From the NCBI GenBank assembly GCA_949752795.1, contig OX457061.1, positions 39,092,338 to 39,156,337 of the forward strand: 64,000 nt of DNA, given 5' to 3'. The number at the start of each line of letters is the position of its first letter. The first letter of the stretch is position 1. The notes below the pieces were generated by a model. It was given only the letters and a program-made list of their open reading frames with translations, did not search any database and was not told the origin of the DNA. Positions 1 to 11,400 of this stretch are shown one piece after another. The DNA is from Hyperoodon ampullatus. Its lineage: Eukaryota > Chordata > Mammalia > Artiodactyla > Ziphiidae. The position numbers and the translations under genes were made by a program.

Positions 1-205
1 GTTCCAGTTGCCTTTTGCTGTAGGGACACAGACACTACCTCTGGATGGAAGGGAGTGTCAAAGTCACATTTTAAGAGTATGTGAGAAGAGAGATATTGCT
101 ACAGCCATTATGTCTGATTATGGATTTGTCTATTTCTCTTGGCATTTCTGCCAGGTTTTTTGTTTTGTTTTATGTATTTTGAGGCTGTATGATTAGCTGC
201 CTAAA

Positions 206-329
206 TTTTTTTTTTTTTTGATTGCACCTAGTGGCATTCGGGATCTTAGTTTCTTGACCAGAGATAGAACCCATGCCCCTTGCAGTGGAAGTGCAGAGCC
301 CTAACCATTGGACCGCCAGGGAATTCCCA
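206..329 (-). mobile_element. Short CHR-type tRNA-derived SINE, antisense
   Basis: Read on the minus strand it starts GGGAATTCCCTGGCGGTCCA, keeps the B-box-like GGTTCtAtC region and ends in an A tail (poly-T at 206-219 on +). Flanking copies of tgcctaaa(a)ttt form a target-site duplication. It lies in an SLC35D2 intron. Confidence 0.85.
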
Positions 330-473
330 TAGGTGCCTAAAATTTTAATTAGTTAAATCTTACTGGTGAATTAAAGTGTTTAATTGTGCACAGTGGAACT
401 CCTCTGTTTCAGTTCTTTTAGTGTTCCCTTGGAATTCAAAACAGGCATCTCTAACTTATCAAATTATAAAGTT

Positions 474-497
474 GATTAATTAATGCATTAATTAATC
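474..497. repeat. Perfect 24-bp AT-rich palindrome
   Basis: The sequence GATTAATTAATG followed by its exact reverse complement, centred between 485 and 486 with no spacer. It contains ATTAAT homeodomain-like cores on both strands. Confidence 0.9.
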
Positions 498-689
498 AGC
501 AGGGGAATTAGCACAAGTAATTTAGCCCATGGTTAGCAGAAACTAGAAGTCAGTACTGTCTTTATTTTGAATTGTATATGGAAATAGGGACAAGTGATTC
601 TCTTCAACACCTAAGAACCTCTAAAGTTGTAATATCACCAGCCGTGTGATTGTTGAGTCAGTTGTACACTGTTAACCAGAATGTTGTTG

Positions 690-1290
690 ACTGAAAAAAA
701 ATGTGCAACGTAAAAGTTGAGAATTATGTTTTATTTTGTGGACAAAATGAGGACTTAAGCCCAGGAGGCAGTCTCTCAGATAGCTCAGGTGGCTCTGAGG
801 GACTGCTCCCAAGAGGTGAGGGAAGGGCCAGCATATACAGGAGTTTTTGCAAAAAAGACCAGGTAGCTGGAACTTCAAAAGATTATTGTTAGTTAAAGAA
901 AGCCAGATAGTATCTCAAGCTAATGAATTTAGTGCTTTTCTATGTATGGGAAGATGCAAGAGTCTGGGCTCATTGAAATTATTCCTTTGATGTGACCTTA
1001 GCTATCTGGGACCAGTATCCTCTTCCTTTCCATCCTGAGTCTCCTCAGGGTGCACCATGGGGGTGACTGCAGTGACTGAGGGGTTGGCAGTGGGCAGCCT
1101 GTTTGTCTCCATCCTGAGTTCCCTCAGGGCTCACTTTCAGGGGGGCTGTAGTGGCTATCAAGCCATCAGGCTGCAACATCCTTTGTTTACTGATATGGCA
1201 GGCCCAAACAATTTTCATTTACAATGTTGATGAATAAAAGGGAAGGTCCTGGATCTATTTTCTTGCTTATGTTTCTTGAGCAAATTTCCT
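690..1290. mobile_element. Possible LTR-like ancient repeat
   Basis: The stretch has two similar segments (a cctgagt..ctcagggtgcac unit near 1035 and a cctgagtt..ctcagggctcac unit near 1112) and a composition unlike ordinary intron. It resembles an old artiodactyl LTR as far as I recall, but I cannot name the family. No open frame of note. Confidence 0.35.
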
Positions 1291-1698
1291 AATAAAGAAA
1301 TTCTGTAACTTTTTTGCAGATGACACATGGTATTTAAAAATCTTTCAAAAGATATCTGAGTTGCACGCTTAGTGTCTTTTTAGTGGAAAAAGAAATGTTG
1401 GAGTCATCTTGATAGCTATGGAGTATTATATTAGTTAAAAAGTTCTTAAAAGTTATCGTATGAGCTTATGAAGGGATTTTTTTTTATTTATGGAAGACTA
1501 GGTGTTACATTTTGTCTCTTTTTCAGTGTGTTCTGAATAATATTTCTCTTAACAATCAGAAAATAATTCAGGAGCTCAGAGCTCAGTAAACCTAATTCAA
1601 GTACAAGCTACATTGTTTAACCTTGGTAGATATTTAATTATTCTAGGCCTTTAAAACAAATAAAGTAACTCCAAAGTAATGTGGCCAGTATACACAAC

Positions 1699-1907
1699 TT
1701 TTTTTTTTTTTTTTTGCGGTACACGGGCCTCTCACTATTGTGGCCTCTCCCTTTGCGGAGCACAGGCTCCAGACGCGCAGGCCCAGCAGCCATGGCTCAC
1801 GGGCCCAGCCGCTCTGTGGCACGTGGGATCCTCCTGGACCAGGGCATGAACCCGTGTCCCCTGCATCAACAGGCGGACTCTCAACCACTGCACTACCAGG
1901 GAAGCCC
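1699..1907 (-). mobile_element. CHR SINE, antisense
   Basis: Poly-T then GCGGTACACGGGCCTCTCAC and a tail ending ACCAGGGAAGCCCC, the reverse complement of the cetacean CHR SINE head. The duplication tatacacaactttt flanks both sides (about 1689 and 1910). Confidence 0.93.
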
Positions 1908-2428
1908 CATATACACAACTTTTTGAAAGTGTCACCAACTGTGTGACACATCAATGGGATATAGACCTTTGCCTTTGTCCAGAAAAGTGCATATATGCAT
2001 AGATAACAGAAGTTTGCATACTTTTTCAATGGCCTTCTGAATCTCATTCATAAACTATATTTATATAGTTTATCAGCGATAAACACCCATCCTCAACTCA
2101 CCAACCTGGCTAGGGATCTCCACCTAAGAGAGGTGCTTGTTTAGAGCTTTCTTTTAGGGAAATAGTCTACTAATGTGGGCAAGGTCAAGAATTCCATTTC
2201 TATCCAGCCTCCACACCACCACCATGATTATGGATATCACTTCCTACCTATTTTTTGATCACATGGAGAAACTCATGATGTGTTCTGGATTCTGGAAAAT
2301 TTAGTCATTGCAAGGAAAGGAACTCAGAATGATTTGCTTACTGATGGGGAGTGAATGTCACCATTTTTATATATGAAAGAAAATGTTATTAGAGTACTAA
2401 CCAAATATTCTTTCTTTTTTTATTGAAG

Positions 2429-2496
2429 CTGTTTCCTCTGCCTCTCCTCTACGTTGGAAACCACATAAGTGGATTATCAAGCACAAGTAAATTAAG
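2429..2496 (+). CDS. SLC35D2: SLC35D2 coding exon (about residues 93-115)
   Basis: 68 bases, starting in phase 0 and ending after two bases of a serine codon. Translation begins [18 protein letters not shown], matching the loop and membrane segment of SLC35D2. The acceptor follows a pyrimidine-rich tract ending ttgaag. The donor is AG/gtagag, which lacks G at +5 and so looks weak. The preceding exon (the part ending in IPVK in the human protein) was searched for in 1-2428 and not found. Confidence 0.93.
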
Positions 2497-5400
2497 GTAG
2501 AGTGCAGGATAATGGTTTATCGGAGTCTTCACTTGTTTGCTTTTAGTGTCACAAAGACCAGCTTTGATTTTTCAAGATATTGCTTGGGCTACATATAGAA
2601 GACAATAATATTCCATATTTTAAGAAAATAAGGTAGAGTTTTGAATTTAATTTGATAATGCTTTAGAAATGTTAAAAAGCTGATATATTTTTCTTTATGT
2701 TCAAGTCTGAAGATAGAATGTGAGATCTATAGAAATCAAGATAGAGAAGGTATGATTTATTCAGGAAGATTCATTTATACGAACATGGTTCTGTGTAACT
2801 TTTGGTTTCATCACAGTTTTATAAAAGCAGGAATATTCTGTCAGATTTGGTGTAGGTCAGGCTTGGTACAAGGAGAAATAAATGACAGACGTTATTTTCA
2901 AGTATGTGATATATACTTCTGAAATCTGCATTTGCATTTATTTTATGGTCCTTTGACTACTCTGTTAAAAGTCACTGCAAAAATGAAAATAGAAGTGTAC
3001 AAAGACCAAGTCATCCTATAAATTGGAAAGCATGATGTGAAATATGTAGACTAATGAACACACATTAGGGTGACAAACCTTATGAAAAAGATATGAATAA
3101 TGGGAAAATAAAGTCTGACCAAAGGGTGACAGTAATGGAAGGAAACCTGTTTGTATAGGGAGAAAAGAAAAATGGCAGGTAGGAGGTAGACCAGAAGGAG
3201 AAAGTATGTATAAAACTGAGAAATGTGAAATTAGGCCTGTTGCCTTTCACTCTTGTTTGGAAAGGACAGATTGTGGTTGTTGTGAAAAACAAAATGTCCA
3301 ATACTGTTTTTAGTTACGTATTTTGGTTGTTTTGTTGTTTCCTTCTGGGATTAGGACAGTCAATTTTCCTTAATTGTCTTAAATTTGTATTAAAACTCCC
3401 TGTGGTAGGTGCTATTGCTGTGTTGCCACATATCCTCTTGCCCTGTCTCTGAGCCCACCTGCAGTGTGGGGATGCCTTCAGTTACCCTCATAGCTGCCCA
3501 GCTGCACTGGGGGTCTCTGCCTCACAGATGAGGACTTCTTGTTTTAGTGATCTTACAAACATCTTTATTACAAGTGTTCTTCAACATTTCTCTACATGCA
3601 TAGCAGAAGAGGTAAGATGAAGGCTTCTTGGGTGCTGTGGGGGCTTTCAGCAAGTGAGACTGAGGAGGAAGGAAGGAAGATTGCTTATACGTGGTGTTAT
3701 GTAGTATGTTTCTCTGTCTCCCCTATTTTCCATAAACTGGTAGTTGGTCCTAGAGGCTTGATCAGATTCAGATTCAATTTTTCAGGCAACATAGGTTTAT
3801 TGGTGATGTTGGGTTCCTTCTACTGCATCACCTCATGGGACACATAATGTTTTATCCCACCTTTAATGATATTTAATTGATCAGTTCCACTTTTAATGAT
3901 TTTAAGGGGTCAGTCTGGTCCCTTCATTAGAATGTTTCCCATCAATTTTTCATCTAATGGTTTTAGCCTCTATTGATGATCATTGTCTAGATCCATTATT
4001 TCATTTCAAATTGAAAAATGATGATTTTCTAACTATATCACCCCTTCTACATTAATTGTCTAAACTTCCTCAATAAATACAAACTTTCATTCACCATATC
4101 ATACAGGAAAGGCAGGATAAAGCTTTATTTATAAATGTTCAGAGTAATAAATTAGTGTCCTGTCACCTTCAATAGTGAGTTGTTGTTTTTTATTTGTTTT
4201 GTTTTTTACCATCATTATTAACTCATGCATTTTCATTTATTTGAAACAAGTCCCTCATGAGATATGCATTTTGCAAATATTTTCTCTCAGTCTATGGCTT
4301 GTCTTTTCATTCTCTTAACACTGTCTTTCAGAGCAGAAGTTTTGATTTTAATGAAGCTCCACCATCATTTTTTCTTTCACAGATTGTGCTTTTGGTGTTG
4401 TATCTAAAAACTCATTGCCAAACCCAAGGCCATCTAGATTTTCTCCTACATTATCTTCCAGAAGTTTATGTTTTACATTTAGGTGTATGATCCATTTTGA
4501 AGTTAATTTTTGTGAAAGGTATAAGGTCTGTGTCTAGATTCAGGTTTTTCTACGTGTAGATGTCCAGTTGTTTGAGCACCATTTGTTGAAAAGGCTAGTC
4601 TATCTCCATTGAATTGTATTTGCTCCTTTGTCAAAGATTAGTTGAATATATTTGTGTGGGTATATTTCCGGGCTCTCTATTCTGTTCCATTATTCTATTT
4701 GTTTCATTTACTTAATGTTTTAATTCATTATATAAATACTTCTTTTGATGCTCAAATTATATCATCTCAGGTCAGTGGGAACCTCTTTGAGTTGACTCCT
4801 ATGTTCTAGGGCCCCAGTAGTCTTTGATTACTTCCTTGCTTCCTGGCACATGATGTCCCAGATTTATTTGGACTTTTCCTGCCATTTCTCCAAGGATTCC
4901 CTGGTTATTTTTAGTGTGAGGTTGAGGCCATAGTCTGGGTGCTGGATATATTTAGAAGGAAGGGCTAACACAGTATCCTGATGAATAATATGTAGGGTAT
5001 GAGAAAAAGAAAGACCAAGATGCCTTCATGGTTTTTGGCCTGATGAAGTGGAAGAACAGAATTGCTATTGATTAGGTCTATATCTAGGAGTAGGATTGCT
5101 GGGGTATGGCCATTCTGTGTTTAACATTTTGAGGAACTGCCCAGCTGTTTTCCAAAGTGGCTGTGCCATTTTACTTTCCCACCAGCAGTGTACGAGGGTT
5201 ACAATTTCTGTACATTCTTGCCACATTTGTTATTGTCTATCTTTTTGATTATAGCTATCGTAGTGGTTGTGATGTCGTATCTTATTGTGGTTCTGATGTG
5301 CATTTCCCTGATGATTAACGATATTGACTATCTTTTTTTTTTTTTTTTTTTGCGGTACACGGGCCTCTCACTGTTGTGGCCTCTCCCGTCGCGGAGAACA

Positions 5401-8400
5401 GGCTCCGGACGCGCAGGCTCAGCGGCCATGGCTCATGGGACCAGCCGCTCCACAGCATGTGGGATCTTCCCAGACCGGGCACGAACCCGTATCCCCTGCA
5501 TCGGCAGGCGGACTCTCAACCACTGTGCCACCAGGGAAGCCCCTCATAAGACATTTTTAAGTGAAGTTCCTGAAAATTCTTTCTGCACTGCTCTCTGGTT
5601 GTAGTGTGAAACCCCTCCTAAGGTCTGGTCAGGAGGAGCTGCCCACCCCACCCCCTAAACGCTGTGGTTCTGACTTTCCTTTCTTTGGTCACCATCTTCT
5701 CAGGGTCACATTGGAAGCAGATGGAGTTGTGTTTTTCCAGCCCTGGCAGTCTGTGGCTGTGCATTGAGCTGTGTCCCGGAATCTCTGGGTTTTGAGAGTG
5801 GGTGAAAGATTCATAAGTATTTTTGAAAGGCAGTGAATGTGGCCTCATTACATAAAGTTTTAGAGAAAAATTACCCATAATTTTATCCTCTAACATACTA
5901 TTTTAAATACTCACTTTCAGTCTTTTTCCATATACAGAATGTATTTTATTACAGTTGTAGACTCTACATAGTTTTGTCACCTCCTTGATTTATTTAACAT
6001 TCGTTTTTCAAGAGTGGTAAAGTTTTATATTATAGAATTAATGTATAATGTTCTCCCAAGTGGATTTATCATAATTTATTTAATCATTGCGTTGTTTGAT
6101 ATTCAGGTTGTTTCTGATGTTTTTCCCAAAGACATTACTGTAATGAACATGTTTGTGTGCATGATTTTTTTTCTTTCCTTTGGGTTATTATCTTAGGGTA
6201 AGTTTCCCAGCAAGGAGTAATTAGGTCTGGGCTTCCCTGGTGGTGCAGTGGTTGGGAGTCCGCCTGCCAATGCAGGGGACACGGGTTCGAGCCCTGGTCC
6301 GGGAAGATCCCACATGCCGTGGAGCGGGTAAGCCCGTGCGCCACAACTGCTGAGCCTGCACTCTAGAGCCCGTAGGCCACAACTACTGAGCCCATGTGCC
6401 ACAACTACTGAAGCCTGCACGCCTAGAGCCTGTGCTCCGCAACGAGAGAAGCCACCACAATGAGAAGCTCGTGCACCACAACTGGAGAGAGCCTGTGCGC
6501 AGCAGCGGGGACCCAACGCAGCCAAAAATAAATAAATTTAAATAAATTAAAAAAAAAAAAGAAGTAATTAGGTCCTAGGTTAGGATCATTTAATGACTGT
6601 CCATACATAGTCCCAACTTGATTTGTCAGAGGCTGTATTGGTTCACATTGCATATAATCTTTTAGCACAAACTTTGTAGTAGTTGGATAGTATGATGTTT
6701 TGAATTTTTAGTAAGTAAAAGTGGCGTGAAATTATTAAATCTTCATTTCTTTTTATTATTTAATATGATTTATTAGTAACATATGTGATAATTAAGGTTA
6801 ATTCCTTATATTTAATTTGGAAAATTAATGGGCTTAATTAAAAATGTAAGGCATTAAAAAAATACTTGGTGTCTGATGATATTATACTTGAATCTTTTCC
6901 TGACAGCTTGCCGATGTTCACCGTGCTCAGGAAATTTACCATTCCACTTACTTTACTCCTGGAAACCATCATACTCGGGTGATTTTTGTTTTTCTTCTTT
7001 TCCTCTGGTGTCCTTTCCCCACACCCCACATTATTTTTACCTAGCAAATTCTCAACATCTAGTCATCTTTTCAAATAGTTGATTTGAAGTGCTAGTAGCA
7101 ACAACTTAAGGGCAAATGGTTTGTTCACTTAAAAGCAGTCTCCTATTTCCATGATTCCCTAAGAATGTAATGAGTGTTTTTTAAAAACAATTATAATTTT
7201 ACACTAGATAAATAAAATGTGTGTGTGGTCAAAAATTATTAAAAAAAAAAAAGACAAAGAACCCCAAAACAGATGTAAATCTGTTTCCTGAGCCAGATGG
7301 AATATACACTGATTTTGGGATGTAGAGGAAAAGTTGTCCACGTATATAGTATAGAATAGGAGTGCAGAAAATCAGGGAAATTCATTCTGATGCAGTAATT
7401 ATGATGTAACATCAGAATAAATAAATTTTTATAATGTTGGTTTAAAAATTTCTCATAAAGATACTCAGGCTGACATCTAAAAAGGTGATTCTTGATTTTG
7501 CTGTGCAGATTATTTAAGGATGAAATTTGGATGATGGCCCACTGTTTTAAGTTTTACTATTGAATTTTATCTTAATCTTTGGATGCTTGATAAAAGTATA
7601 TACCAACTAGACCCACCAGCAGGAGCTCTTCTGCATTTCGTCCCAGCGTCTTTCTAGTGAGAACAGAGAAATACATCTGTAATTAGATTAAGACAACTAC
7701 TTAAGAAATAAAGTAAATTTGGTCTGATTTCCTAAGCCATTTAAGTTACCTTTAGTACTCTTTTTACATAAAGCATTGTCCATTAGATATTAGCTATAAA
7801 ACTGTTAACAATGTCTGTTTGCAGTTTATTTATTTATTTATTTATTTATTTTTTGCGGTACGCGGGCCTCTCACTGTTGTGGCCTCTCCCGTTGCAGAGC
7901 ACAGGCTCCGGACGCACAGGCTTAGTGGCCATGGCTCACAGGCCTAGCCGCTCTGCGGCATGTGGGATCTTCCCAGACCCGGGCACGAACCCGTGTCCCC
8001 TGCATCGGCAGGCGGATTCTCAACCACTGCGCCACCAGGGAAGCCCTGCAGTTTATTTTAAAAATATAATCTATAGTTTTTCCTCTCCTCCTCCTTTCCT
8101 TATCTATCTATCTATCCATCCATCTATCCATCTGTCTGCCTACCTATCCATCCATCTGCTATTTATTTATTACAGGAAACAGTATTCCTTGAACATCATT
8201 GTCAGTGTCTTTGCCATCATTCTTGGAGCTTTCATAGCAGCTGGGTAAGACTTTGGACTATTTCTGCTCAATAACTCCTTTGTGTCTTTGACAATAGGCC
8301 TGGCCCCCTCCTCATTTTTCATTTTCCATCTGGCTGCAGTTGAATTGAGCAGCCAAGAGACAAATCTGTTGACGTTAGTGGAATCCCCATGTGTTCCTGT

Positions 8401-11400
8401 GAAAGTCAAACTGGGTTCCAAGTTGGCCAGAACATTTCTGAGAAATATATAGAGTGAGCATTATAAGGTATTAATACATCTTTTCTTCATAAAAAGGAGC
8501 AAACTGTATACTTTTATTACTGAATGTTTGTCTTCAATATAAAAATTTTACAAAGAATTTTGAAAAGTTCTTAGGCATTTGACTAAGAAGAATAACAGAT
8601 TTATAAAGCCGTTGTAAGCTGATTTGTTTTATCATCCTGTGATGCCTTATTGGTCAATATTTCCAAGGGTGGAATACGCTCATTAAATGTTTGGGACATG
8701 AGCCAATACCAGTGCATGACTACTATCTTATTCATTAATATACCTGACCAGAAATAGGACTCCAAGTTTGCATTTGAAAGCAGGCACTCGGACTCCTTTT
8801 ATAGCGTAGTGGTTAAAGCATGTGTGCAGTTACCTTCCTTGGTTTGAAACTTAACTTCTGTCAGCTATTTCTTAGCCTCTCTGTGCCTCAGTTTCCTCAT
8901 TTATAAGGTATAAATGATACATTTGGCCCTGTGTGTCCAAGGCTTCTGCATCTGTGGATTCAACCAACCATGGATCAAAAATATTTTTTTTTAATTCCAG
9001 AAGATTCCCTAAAGGAAAACTTGGATTTGCTGTGCACTGGCAACTATTTACGTAGCATTTACATTGTATTAGGTGTTATAAGTAATCTAGAGATGATTTA
9101 AAGTATATGGGAGGATGTATGTAGGTTATATGCAGACGCTGCACATTATTTTATATAAGGGTCTTGAGCATCCGTAGATTTGGGTACCTGCATGTGGAGG
9201 GCGTGGGGGTGTGGCGTACTGGAACCAGTCCCCCGTGCATATGGAGGGACGACTGTAATAGAAAAGAAAAACCTATGTGAATGAAAGGAAGAAAGAAAAA
9301 GTTGGAGGGATTTCAGTTAAACTAGTTTCATTAACTCATTTAGAAACAAGAGTTCTGGATCATTAATTGCAAATTAAATAAGGTGTGGGCTACAGAGCCA
9401 GGATGTCTAGAACCTTATTCTAGTCTCCTCACTTACTGGCTATATAACCAAGAACAAGCTATTTAGCCTCTGTGCCCCAGTTATTTTGACTATGAAATGC
9501 AGATTAGAATATCATCCACCTAATAGCATCACTATGAGAATTAAATGAGATAATAATAAACCAAGATGTACACTAGTTCGTGGCCAAATTCAACAAAAAC
9601 ATGTTGAAGCATTTACTATATGCCAGGCATCATTCTATGTGCTGAGGAATCCAGCAGTTAACAAGACCGAGAACAATCCTTGCCTTCATGGAGCTTTCAT
9701 TCAGGTTGGTGGAAACAGATAATAAGCAAAAGAAATTGATTAAAAATATAGCATGCCAGCTGGTGATAGATATTAGCAATAATAATGATGTTTATTATTG
9801 TTATAAATGTATTTAGTCCCTTGCCTAGACCAGGGTTTATTATTTGCATTTTTATCTGTAACTTCCTCTTCTCCAATTCTAGCTGTGGCTGAGCTCAGCC
9901 CCCTTAAAGCTGGCCTGTTTGGTTTCAGTGCTGTGTTTCATGCCTGATATGGTGCTGGTACAGACATTAAGCAGCCACACTTAGAGCCTGTTTTGGTCAT
10001 GAAGACTTTTGTTCAAACAAAACATATGCGTGAAGTAGCTAAAAAAGGGAGGTGCTCTGTTGAAAGTGCCTTCCTCCCACAGGGCTGAGGTCTCCCCTGG
10101 GCCTCCTCTCTCTTCTAGGTTTCTTGGAGCTCAGTTTGAAAACCACTAACTTAGAGCCAGTTGAAGACTTTTACAAAAATTGGTTTATAAAAATGTAAGT
10201 CTTTGATGAGGAATGGAACTTCAGACTCTGTGTGTATGAAAGCACATCTCCAGAAGCAGTTAGTAGGAATTCAGCTCATAGGTGATACTCTAGTGAGCTG
10301 AAAGGGTAAATAGTGTTCCCCAAAACATCTAACTTTTACCCAAGAGCCAGCTTGGAATAGTAATTCTCGGCTTTCCCCTTCCTCAGCACCCACACAATGG
10401 ATAATATCCCTGTGGGTAACAAGCACAGTTCTTAGCTGCAGCCCAGCTGTAACCGCACCCTTCTCTGCTCTCACTCAAATTAACTCATCAAATGCAGGTA
10501 ACAGATGAGCCAGTTTAGGCAGCTGTAACAAATAGCCCCTACATCGTGGTTGTTTAACATACCAGATATATTCTGCTCACACTCCAGATACATACTAACA
10601 TCAGTGAATGCTGTGGGAGCGCTCTGCCCATTGTAGCTACTTAGGGACCCAGGGTGATGGAACCTCTGCCTTAAAGGGGGTTTCCTTGCTCATCCAGAAG
10701 AGAAGAAGGCATGTGGGGAACTGTCTGCTGGCTCTCCAAGCTTTTCCCCAGAAGTGATGTGTTACTTCTTCTTACATTGTATTTGCCAAAGCAAGTCACA
10801 TGACCAGCAAAAGTTGAAATATAATGTCTGTGAACAGCCAGCCCTAAATGACAATCACATGGCTTAACCATGAATCTGCTCCCATTTATAACACAAGTAA
10901 ATTCTTATCAAACTTCTGTGCTTTCACTACTGACCTAAACAAATGATGTTGGGAATTCCTGGCCCCCTCAAGTAGGAGACCTGAAAACTCCAAGAATTCC
11001 CCTTAGGCTCTCTGAGGAAGTGAGTAACACTTCCTTTCCATTCCTCTGGAATCCTCACTTTTTTGCTCATTCATCTCTTTGCCATCTTAGGGAATGGCAG
11101 ACTCTTCTTAACACTGAGCTGAATGTGGGTAGGAAAGATCTGGAAAACCCTTATTTTCAGAGGTTCTATTGTGATTGAGCCAGATAATTATGATTTATGA
11201 TGATCTAAAATTAATTTATATTCTCACATATATTTGTAGGTAAATAATGCCAGTGGAAGCCTCAAGCAAAATCTGGTTTAATTTGCATTCAGATTTTGAT
11301 GCAGTTTTTGCCTATTTCCTTCTTTTTGGTTAGAAATAATCTTATTTTGATACTGAAGGGGATAAGGATATGCCACTCCAATATATGCCACTTTGGCATA

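Larger units (their letters stand above)
1..2428 (+). other. SLC35D2 intron (3' part)
   Basis: Contains the repeats listed at 206, 474, 690 and 1699. The remaining sequence (330-690, 1910-2428) is AT-rich intron without a recognisable exon. Confidence 0.8.
2497..6906 (+). other. SLC35D2 intron
   Basis: Beyond the L1 and SINE copies, 2500-4250 and 4720-5070 hold AT-rich sequence in which I recognise nothing functional. Confidence 0.8.

Noticed and set aside
1681..1946. Repeated peptide [19 protein letters not shown] and similar in many places
   Set aside because: Translation of antisense CHR SINEs, not a protein family.
6228..6300. tRNA-like boxes in SINE heads
   Set aside because: They derive from a tRNA ancestor but belong to SINEs with extended bodies and A tails, so no functional tRNA gene is called.
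8101..8160. CRISPR-like array
   Set aside because: Spacing is a 4-bp microsatellite in a mammalian genome, not repeats with unique spacers.
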